A stretch of 21,754 bases of DNA, taken from the NCBI GenBank assembly GCA_015057755.1, contig SVDR01000042.1:1-21754 (forward strand), written 5' to 3'. This document shows, in pieces, positions 15,530-21,754 of the stretch. Numbering within the stretch: position 1 is the first letter of the stretch; the number at the start of each line of letters is the position of its first letter. The DNA comes from Lachnoclostridium sp. (GTDB taxonomy: Bacteria; Bacillota_A; Clostridia; Lachnospirales; Lachnospiraceae). The position numbers and the translations under genes are program-made. The notes under the pieces are model-generated. The model was not told the origin of the DNA, ran no database searches, and saw only the letters and a list, made by a program, of their open reading frames with translations.

Positions 15530-18500
15530 TTAGTCTAACATAAATTCTTTCATTCGTCCAAGCATTTCCAGATCATTATCCAGATATACGGACGCTGCCA
15601 GATTTTCATCGTAATCCATACAGCTTCCTTTGTCCGGGATCAGCGGTAAAATAACTGCCTCAGATAATCTGGAAAGAGTCAGGTTTTTCGCAAACTGTCT
15701 GCGGTATTCACTCTCCAGCAGGCGGAATAAATCTCTGGAATTCTCGATACAGCATGCAGAAAGCTCGTAAAGTGCCTCGCGGCTGCAGCCGGAAAGCTTC
15801 GGTGTTGCGTACGGAAGGATCATATTGACCGACGGCTGAAGTCCCGCCACCTCAAATTCATCTCTGCGGACCGTATCTCCGCCAATGAACGGATACAGCG
15901 TAGATTCCACAAACCACTGACGCAGATTTGGCATGGAGTAAATGGCCTCAACCGGAAGGTGGAAGCTCTGCATCAGATCGCGTCCGTATCCGGAGATCAC
16001 ACCAACCACAACCTTTTTGATCGGAATCTCCGCCTCGCGAAGACTCGGAGCCAATGCCTGCAGACGGTCTGCCTTATGCACCAGATCATCCACGAGAATG
16101 ACCGGACGCTCGAAGGATTTGATCATCTTGATCTGGCTCTCCAGCGGAGAATAGAACGGGAACGGTTCAATGGTGTAAGATTTCAGATCCGGCTCATATA
16201 CCTTATCTGTATGCAATGTCTTCGTAACGGTATTCGGAACCACCTTGCCGCGAAGGATCTTACCAAACGGAACGCACATATTGTCGCCCAGTTTTCTCGG
16301 AACCAGCGGCTCTTTCGGTACACCGTTCAAGGAAGTGATACGGTCTACCAGTCTGTGATGCATTACTGCGGAAGACAGCGATACCACCAGATTGCCCGGA
16401 TACAGTTTTGTCAGCGCCAGCTGCAGTTTTTCATGATTTTTCTCTATCTGCTCTAAGATCAAAGGACTGCTTGCAAACGGTTCCTTGATCGTCGTATCTA
16501 AGTTATGCAGGAGCATCAGCGGTTCATGCATATCAACACAGTAAATCGTGCGCTTTTCGTGGTCTTCTGCAATATCCGGACGTACAAATCCCTGACGTTC
16601 TAATGCAAAAAGCACCTGTTTTGATGTAATTCCGCGCTCTGCCACATAAAGGCTGTAGCTATAGTTCTTTGCCAGAGCCTGTGTGATCACTTCCACCAGC
16701 AGCAGCTGAGCCGTATCGCGGATCGCCTCTCCATCGCGCACTCCGTTTTCACGGGTAAAAATACCGGTGATCAAAAGTGCCTCTCTGCTGGTCTTTCTGC
16801 GGACTGCATTCGCCAGCTCCATGTTGCGGAGAACGCCGAATAATTCCTCCGAATGCAGGTCTTTATAGCTCACAAAACCTACCGGACGGTCATGGTCTGC
16901 GGAATTTCGCAGAACGATTAGATTTTCCTGATTGCGGCGGATTCTAGATATGATCGCTCCACTGTCCGGATTTCCTGCTAAGATCGTCTGCTCCAGTTCC
17001 TGGAGAAGCTGCTGATTCTCTGCGGATTCATTGTCAAATCCGATCGCTTTTGCACGGATGATCGGTTTAAACTCCGGTTCACGGAGATAAAGACCGTTGT
17101 GGTAAATAAACTCCTGAACGATTGGGTCGATCAGGTTGGAAATATCGCGGTTGTGGTCGATATTCTCACGGATTCTGGTGGAGCTGATGTGCTCCAGATC
17201 CGCAGGAAGTTCCAACTCTACCACATCTCCGGTAATTCCGTCGTAAAGATTTTCCGGATGCGCTTCGCCTGCACGGCGGAACACGATGTGGTTCATACTG
17301 TGAATGGAATGCTCGTACGGCTCCTTCTTATAAGAGCTTGCATTGTTGATCACATCAGAACCCACCACCATATAAACATCCATGTTCGGAAACGTCTCTT
17401 TTAATGTTTTCAGGTCCTTCGGACTTGCAATGTTGATCGGCATATCATCCGGGAACAGATGCACATAAAATTCGTCTGCCACAGACATGTTGACAATCTG
17501 GCGGCGGATCAGGTGCGGCTGTGTTTTCTTGGACCAGGAGAATTCGTCCACCGCCAGATACACGGTGTATCCAAGCTCACGGATCTTTCTCGCGATTTCC
17601 TTGTGAGATAACGTAAACGGGTCAAATGTGCCCGGGAAAAACGCAATTTTATAACGTCCTTTCAAGCCCACGCTTCCGCTGAAAAGCTGGTATCTGGACA
17701 TAAAACGGTAAATATGGGAAGACAGGGCTGCGCGGTAATACAAACTCAGCTCTCCGCCTTTGTTTTCATTTAATAAGAAGAGAAGCTTCTTGGAACACAG
17801 AGAGAACAAGTCATTCTTATCCCACTCTGCCATGCGCTCGGAGCCAAATACATGCTGGCCGATCACAAGCATTGCCTCCTGACGAACCTGCTCTCTGTAA
17901 TTTGCCAGACAGCCGAGGATCAGTCCCATCAGCTTGATCTTGCGGTTCTGGGCAACGCCCTCCGCCTCTTCAAAACGGACCGGATATCTGGAATAGCACT
18001 CCAGAAGAACTCCAAGGGTGTCAAGGGCAACGGAAACCACACGCTCATTGCCGTTGGCAAGCAGCGTATGAAGACGCTTGATCAAGTCATCCAGCTGTTC
18101 CGGCGGCAGCCAGAGCGCAAATTCTCCGAGGTACTCCGGAATATATTTGGAAACTTCGTACTCACCTACTTCCAAGCCCTTCAATAATTCTACTGCGATC
18201 TCATTTCTCTGATCCGTAGACAGAAGGTGCGCCAGTCTCAACAGCGCACGGCCTGCATCGTGACGGACACCAACCTGCTCGCTGACTTTGATCAGGTTTG
18301 AAAAATGAGAGCAGATATGAAGCAGGTGCTCTCTTCTTCCGTGATCCACCTGGTCCGCCAGAAGCTTAATATTGACCGCCTTGATGATCCACGGAGTTGC
18401 AGACTTCAGATTTTCAAGGAAAATGTCGCTCACGACGTCATTTTCATATAAAATTCTGCGCTGTTCTTTCGTATCTATACGGAGATTTGTAAAAATACGA

Positions 18501-20380
18501 TACTGCAGGAACAGCATGGTTATGGAATCCGGGTTCATGGTCTTGGCTGCCTCGCAGACTCTCGCATAACACGGGTGTTCTGCAGTCACAGCTCCCGTCA
18601 GGACTTTCAGTACACGGATCGCTGCAATGCGGACCTTCTCGCTCGGATAGTTCATCTGTGTCAGGGCAAAATCCACCAGTTTTTCCAGACGGTCTCCCTT
18701 TGCACAAAGCTCCAATGGCATGGTGAAAACCGTATCCAGCAAATAGAAAATGGAATCCTCGTCCAGATCTTTAGGACCTTCGAACCATTTCATAAAAATA
18801 TCAAAGAATTCCTGACGAAGTTTCTCTGCGCTGCGCTCCATGGCTGCAGTCATCAGGAATTTTAAGGAAATCTGGATTCTATGTTTCTGCTGGATCGTCA
18901 GGCGGTAATCCGGACACACCAGCTGCTCCAGTGTTTCCTCCCAAAGCGCCAGAACCGTCTTTTCATCCGGATCTGCCATACCTTTCGGAAGCTCCTTGCG
19001 GTAACCCGCGTTAAAATCTGCAAAAATCTTACCCATCAATGTCGCAGACTGTCTTCGGATATCTCCTTCTTTATTTAGAAGAAGTTCATATAAAAATGTC
19101 AGCGTCTGACGTTTCTGTTTATGATTCAGATGGATGGAATACTCGTTAAACATATTTAAATACGCACGCACATTCTTCCAGTCCTTTTCACTTCTGGCCG
19201 CCTCTAAAATATTACCAAACTGGCGCTCTGTACCAAGGCGATGCATAACGTCGATATTATGCTCGATTCCAAAAAATACGAATGATTTGTTGATCTGGTC
19301 CTTGTCCTGAAGAACGATATTTTTCGCAACTTCCGGAACCGGAGGCTTTCCGTCCAGATCCACATCCACGCCAAGCGCACGCATATAACGCTCAAACTCG
19401 TGAAGTCTTGCGTATACCACCCGATAGCGGTTCTTCTTCGCCTCGTCCACATTGTCCAGCTTCGATAAAATTACATCAAAGGAATCTTTCAAGCTGTAAA
19501 TCTTCGTAATCTCTTTTCCCTGGGCATCGCGCTCCTGCTTCACACGGAAATCCGCGTAAATGAGCACCAGGTTCTCAACCGAAATATTGTCTAGCTCCAA
19601 ATCCCAGGTAGAATGGTTAGCTGCAATGTGACCGATGCCCTCCATATGGAATGCATCAAACCACTGGGCAGTATAATAATAATGAAGATACGGAACCCGC
19701 TCATTTGGCTTACAGCCGAATTTTCCCAGATCATGACCTGCTGCAGCTCCGGAAGCCAGTGCCAGATCGATCGGAACACCTGCCTTGTGAAGACCGCGCG
19801 CCACAGTCATCGCCACATGATGAACACCGGCAATATGACCCAGCGTTTCAAACGGAGTCGCCTCGCGGTTCAAACGCATCATTTCATAAATATACTGTTC
19901 GCGGAATTCATGCACAAAATGGTCATATTCTTCCGCACGCTCACAAAGAGAATATTCTTCCTTGGTCAGTAATGCGAAATCATCAAACGGATGGAACGGA
20001 ACTGCCTTTCTTTCCTCATCGAAGAAGAACTGCATCAGGCGCAGGAAAAACAGAGCACCCGCTGCATACGGTGCGGCTGCCTTTGTATATTCCGGATCCG
20101 GATATAACATGTGCGTTACATATTTATAAGTGCAGGACATCCAGCCCTCCTTCGGTTCCGGACAAAGCTGGCTGATCTCCGGGCGGCACATCTCTAAAAT
20201 CTCCGCACAGGAAAGTCTTCTTTTTATCGGAAATACCTGCTCAAAGACTTTTTCCCATTTCTCTCTTTCAAATATCTCCTGCATGGTTCTCCGGCTGATA
20301 CCGGCTGCTTTCAAAAATTCACGATCTAAAAATCTGGCGGACAACTCCGTTACCAGATTGCGAATCTGTCTGCTCGACAT
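15530..20380 (-). CDS. 1616-residue multidomain protein: HD hydrolase, helical repeats, NadD/CoaD-like nucleotidyltransferase, GNAT-like, PRTase-like
   Basis: Domains in order. An N-terminal helical region (1-170). An HD phosphohydrolase (about 175-345): HIAGVHH (182-188), GHDLGKFG with H216-D217, H251, H256 and D277 as likely metal ligands. A long helical region (about 385-900) with HEAT-like pairs such as EKVRIAAIRVLKVL and ERVVSVALDTLGVLL. A nucleotidyltransferase (about 909-1100): FFPGTFDPFTLSHKE (914-928, T-x-x-H form of the HxGH motif), VGSDV and ISSTRIREN (1065-1073). A GNAT-like segment (about 1105-1290). A phosphoribosyltransferase-like domain (about 1320-1530) with VILVDDLVHKADRL (1427-1440), where the usual TGGT loop is replaced. 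It is cytoplasmic, with no signal peptide or membrane helix. It starts after GGGGTGA, 4 nt before the ATG, and has its own strong promoter. The domain calls for HD and nucleotidyltransferase are good; the last two are weaker. The reaction is unknown. Confidence 0.85.
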   Translation of the reverse strand: MSSRQIRNLVTELSARFLDREFLKAAGISRRTMQEIFEREKWEKVFEQVFPIKRRLSCAEILEMCRPEISQLCPEPKEGWMSCTYKYVTHMLYPDPEYTKAAAPYAAGALFFLRLMQFFFDEERKAVPFHPFDDFALLTKEEYSLCERAEEYDHFVHEFREQYIYEMMRLNREATPFETLGHIAGVHHVAMTVARGLHKAGVPIDLALASGAAAGHDLGKFGCKPNERVPYLHYYYTAQWFDAFHMEGIGHIAANHSTWDLELDNISVENLVLIYADFRVKQERDAQGKEITKIYSLKDSFDVILSKLDNVDEAKKNRYRVVYARLHEFERYMRALGVDVDLDGKPPVPEVAKNIVLQDKDQINKSFVFFGIEHNIDVMHRLGTERQFGNILEAARSEKDWKNVRAYLNMFNEYSIHLNHKQKRQTLTFLYELLLNKEGDIRRQSATLMGKIFADFNAGYRKELPKGMADPDEKTVLALWEETLEQLVCPDYRLTIQQKHRIQISLKFLMTAAMERSAEKLRQEFFDIFMKWFEGPKDLDEDSIFYLLDTVFTMPLELCAKGDRLEKLVDFALTQMNYPSEKVRIAAIRVLKVLTGAVTAEHPCYARVCEAAKTMNPDSITMLFLQYRIFTNLRIDTKEQRRILYENDVVSDIFLENLKSATPWIIKAVNIKLLADQVDHGRREHLLHICSHFSNLIKVSEQVGVRHDAGRALLRLAHLLSTDQRNEIAVELLKGLEVGEYEVSKYIPEYLGEFALWLPPEQLDDLIKRLHTLLANGNERVVSVALDTLGVLLECYSRYPVRFEEAEGVAQNRKIKLMGLILGCLANYREQVRQEAMLVIGQHVFGSERMAEWDKNDLFSLCSKKLLFLLNENKGGELSLYYRAALSSHIYRFMSRYQLFSGSVGLKGRYKIAFFPGTFDPFTLSHKEIARKIRELGYTVYLAVDEFSWSKKTQPHLIRRQIVNMSVADEFYVHLFPDDMPINIASPKDLKTLKETFPNMDVYMVVGSDVINNASSYKKEPYEHSIHSMNHIVFRRAGEAHPENLYDGITGDVVELELPADLEHISSTRIRENIDHNRDISNLIDPIVQEFIYHNGLYLREPEFKPIIRAKAIGFDNESAENQQLLQELEQTILAGNPDSGAIISRIRRNQENLIVLRNSADHDRPVGFVSYKDLHSEELFGVLRNMELANAVRRKTSREALLITGIFTRENGVRDGEAIRDTAQLLLVEVITQALAKNYSYSLYVAERGITSKQVLFALERQGFVRPDIAEDHEKRTIYCVDMHEPLMLLHNLDTTIKEPFASSPLILEQIEKNHEKLQLALTKLYPGNLVVSLSSAVMHHRLVDRITSLNGVPKEPLVPRKLGDNMCVPFGKILRGKVVPNTVTKTLHTDKVYEPDLKSYTIEPFPFYSPLESQIKMIKSFERPVILVDDLVHKADRLQALAPSLREAEIPIKKVVVGVISGYGRDLMQSFHLPVEAIYSMPNLRQWFVESTLYPFIGGDTVRRDEFEVAGLQPSVNMILPYATPKLSGCSREALYELSACCIENSRDLFRLLESEYRRQFAKNLTLSRLSEAVILPLIPDKGSCMDYDENLAASVYLDNDLEMLGRMKEFMLD

Positions 20381-20412
20381 AAAATCACCCCGATTTTTGG
20401 TTAATTAGTATT

Positions 20413-20441
20413 AGTATAATGAAACGACTCCCTGTTTTCAA
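20413..20441 (-). promoter_or_regulatory. Promoter of the giant multidomain gene and its operon
   Basis: On the minus strand, TTGAAA (complement of 20436-20441), a 17-nt spacer and TATACT (complement of 20413-20418). The start codon is about 25-30 nt past the predicted transcript start. It diverges from the perR promoter about 60 nt away. Confidence 0.85.
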
Positions 20442-20502
20442 GCAAAAATCCGTTCTACACACCCTATATTTCACAATTTTTACATTTTTTTCGTGATTTT
20501 CA

Positions 20503-20531
20503 TTGACATACGATCACTTCTTTGATATTAT
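20503..20531 (+). promoter_or_regulatory. perR promoter
   Basis: A perfect TTGACA (20503-20508), a 17-nt spacer and TATTAT (20526-20531). A TATAAT at 20529-20534 is an overlapping alternative -10 with a 20-nt spacer. Confidence 0.85.
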
Positions 20532-20536
20532 AATAG

Positions 20537-20551
20537 TAACAATTATCGTTA
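20537..20551. promoter_or_regulatory. Putative PerR box at the perR promoter
   Basis: TAACAAT-T-ATCGTTA is a 7-1-7 dyad with 6 of 7 matching positions, close in layout to the PerR/Fur-type box TTATAAT-N-ATTATAA. It covers the predicted transcript start of perR. The same core AGTAACAATTA recurs at the rubrerythrin promoter. It suggests autoregulation. Confidence 0.7.
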
Positions 20552-20581
20552 TTGAAAATTAATAAAGGAGGGAAGTCAGGA

Positions 20582-20980
20582 ATGAGAACCTTAAAGTACA
20601 GTCGACAGCGCGAATCCATCAAGAATTGCCTGATGAACCGTACTGATCATCCAACTGCCGATGCCCTTTACCTTTCCATTCGAGAAGAATTCCCGAATAT
20701 TAGTTTAGGCACGGTTTACAGGAACCTCAACCTTCTGGTCGAACTGGGTGAGATTATGAAGTTTACCTGCGGTGACGGTTCCGAACATTTTGATTATACA
20801 ACCGATCAGCATTATCATTTCGTTTGTAAATCATGCGGCAAGATTATTGATCTTCCGCTCAGTATGGTGCGCGATACCAGCGAATTCTTTACAGAACAGA
20901 TGCCGGGACATGTCGATACCCACGCACTCTTCTTCTATGGAGAATGTGATGCTTGTCTGGAGCCAAAGTTAGAAAGCTAA
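20582..20980 (+). CDS. perR: PerR-type peroxide-sensing Fur family repressor
   Basis: The protein has 132 residues from the ATG preceded by AAAGGAGG (20564-20571, 10-nt spacing); the longer TTG-started frame would contain that ribosome site. The N-terminal winged helix (FPNISLGTVYRNLNLL) binds DNA. The regulatory-metal residues match B. subtilis PerR: H23, D71 (HFDY), H77 and H79 (QHYHF), D90 (GKIID). Asp at the last position, where Fur has Glu, favours PerR. The structural zinc site is C82, C85, C122 and C125. By family knowledge it represses peroxide-defence genes until Fe-catalysed His oxidation releases it. Its neighbour rubrerythrin and the shared dyad support this. The exact name is an inference from those residues. 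Confidence 0.88.
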   Translation: MRTLKYSRQRESIKNCLMNRTDHPTADALYLSIREEFPNISLGTVYRNLNLLVELGEIMKFTCGDGSEHFDYTTDQHYHFVCKSCGKIIDLPLSMVRDTSEFFTEQMPGHVDTHALFFYGECDACLEPKLES

Positions 20981-20990
20981 ATAAATTAAA

Positions 20991-21024
20991 ATAGCATATT
21001 GACAAAGACAAAATGATATGCTAT
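20991..21024. repeat. 9-bp perfect inverted repeat framing the rubrerythrin promoter
   Basis: atagcatat (20991-20999) pairs with atatgctat (21016-21024) across 16 nt. The left arm touches the -35 hexamer and the right arm runs into the -10 hexamer. No T-run follows, so it is not an obvious perR terminator. It could be an additional operator. Confidence 0.6.
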
Positions 21025-21027
21025 ATT
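20999..21027 (+). promoter_or_regulatory. Rubrerythrin promoter
   Basis: A perfect TTGACA (20999-21004), a 17-nt spacer and TATATT (21022-21027). It lies in the 108-nt gap after perR, so rubrerythrin can be expressed independently. Confidence 0.88.
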
Positions 21028-21035
21028 AATATCAG

Positions 21036-21050
21036 TAACAATTACTATTA
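21036..21050. promoter_or_regulatory. Putative PerR box at the rubrerythrin promoter
   Basis: TAACAAT-T-ACTATTA is a 7-1-7 dyad with 5 of 7 matching positions. It sits at the same distance from the -10 as the dyad in front of perR, and shares the sequence AGTAACAATTA with it. Confidence 0.65.
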
Positions 21051-21088
21051 TTAAATTAAAAATAATTATTTATAAAGGAGACAATTAT

Positions 21089-21631
21089 ATGAAGAAATTT
21101 GTTTGTACAGTATGTGGTTATGTTCATGAAGGTGATGCAGCTCCGGAGTTCTGCCCGGTATGTAAGGTTCCGGCTTCCAAGTTCAACGAGATGGCAGGTG
21201 AGAGAACATGGGCAGCTGAGCACGTTGTTGGTGTAGCTGAGGGTGCACCGGAAGATATCATCGCTGATTTAAGAGCAAACTTCGAGGGCGAGTGCTCTGA
21301 GGTTGGTATGTACCTTGCAATGGCAAGAGTTGCTCACAGAGAAGGTTATCCGGAGATCGGTCTTTACTGGGAGAAGGCAGCTTGGGAAGAGGCTGAGCAT
21401 GCAGCGAAGTTCGCAGAGCTTCTTGGCGAAGTTGTTACAGCTTCCACAAAGAAGAACCTTGAGCTGAGAGTTGAGGCTGAGAATGGTGCTACAGCTGGTA
21501 AGTTTGATCTTGCTAAGAGAGCAAAAGCTTTAAACCTTGACGCAATCCATGACACAGTTCATGAGATGGCAAGAGACGAAGCAAGACACGGAAAAGCATT
21601 CGAAGGATTATTAAAGAGATACTTTGGTTAA
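21089..21631 (+). CDS. Reverse rubrerythrin (N-terminal rubredoxin domain)
   Basis: The 180-residue protein has a rubredoxin-like iron site at the N-terminus (C6-x2-C9 and C22-x2-C25) and then a four-helix diiron domain with [22 protein letters not shown] and [12 protein letters not shown] as the Glu/His ligand motifs. Classical rubrerythrin has the rubredoxin domain at the C-terminus, so this is the reversed order known from clostridia, where the protein reduces hydrogen peroxide (and oxygen, with reductase partners) in the cytoplasm. The start follows AAAGGAG (21074-21080). It has its own promoter, a PerR-type box and a terminator, so it is probably a monocistronic peroxide-inducible gene. 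Confidence 0.95.
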   Translation: MKKFVCTVCGYVHEGDAAPEFCPVCKVPASKFNEMAGERTWAAEHVVGVAEGAPEDIIADLRANFEGECSEVGMYLAMARVAHREGYPEIGLYWEKAAWEEAEHAAKFAELLGEVVTASTKKNLELRVEAENGATAGKFDLAKRAKALNLDAIHDTVHEMARDEARHGKAFEGLLKRYFG

Positions 21632-21680
21632 GCCTTAAAAAGCCTTTAAAATCAAGCAATTTTAACAAAATTACTCACAA

Positions 21681-21708
21681 GGGGATAGAGAAATCTATCC
21701 TCTTTTTT
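21681..21708 (+). terminator. Terminator of rubrerythrin
   Basis: A 9-bp stem with one G-U pair closes a GAAA tetraloop (21681-21702) and is followed by six T (21703-21708). The last ~45 bases of the window show no gene. Confidence 0.92.
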
Positions 21709-21754
21709 CGTGTCCAAAAGAAGAAATGGTACAAGAAAAGTTGTCCTTTTATTG

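Overview
The window looks like chromosomal DNA of a gut-type Firmicute in Clostridia, most likely family Lachnospiraceae. This rests on a type III glutamine synthetase, a clostridial-type short FeoB, a TAXI-TRAP transporter, a PerR and reverse-rubrerythrin pair, strong AGGAGG-type ribosome binding sites and sigma-A promoters. No insertion sequence, prophage gene, CRISPR array, tRNA or rRNA was recognised. The genus cannot be named from the sequence alone.

Layout from left to right. (1) On the plus strand, the 3' part of a LicC/LicA-type phosphocholine nucleotidyltransferase-choline kinase is followed, after a terminator, by a secreted GH25 muramidase with about 15 choline-binding-type repeats. 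(2) glnN (type III glutamine synthetase) lies on the minus strand, with a promoter and a leader of about 135 nt. (3) On the plus strand, sfsA is followed by feoA-feoB (ferrous iron uptake), and a strong bidirectional terminator closes the unit. (4) On the minus strand is a TAXI-TRAP operon in the order solute-binding lipoprotein, DUF1850 protein, fused 4TM/12TM permease, with its own promoter. (5) Also on the minus strand is a three-gene unit: a 1616-residue multidomain protein (HD hydrolase, helical repeats, NadD/CoaD-like nucleotidyltransferase, GNAT-like, phosphoribosyltransferase-like), then a divergent lactate/malate dehydrogenase-like protein, then a flavodoxin-fold protein with a four-cysteine motif. 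(6) On the plus strand, perR and a reverse rubrerythrin each have a consensus promoter, and both carry the same 7-1-7 dyad at the start site.

How the genes fit together. Regions 1 to 4 and 6 are ordinary housekeeping or stress functions: wall choline handling and wall cleavage, nitrogen assimilation, iron uptake, organic acid uptake and peroxide defence. The least explained part is region 5. Its giant protein combines domain types usually spread over separate nucleotide or cofactor enzymes (NadD-like adenylyltransferase, YqeK-like HD, PRTase). It is co-transcribed with a Rossmann protein that has lost the dehydrogenase catalytic Asp and with a probable Fe-S flavoprotein. It is the best candidate here for an undescribed system, perhaps nucleotide or dinucleotide metabolism linked to redox state; that function is inference.

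Several starts were moved from the longest open frame to the ribosome-binding-site-supported Met: the TAXI protein, the flavodoxin-fold protein and PerR. The DUF1850 gene appears to start with TTG.
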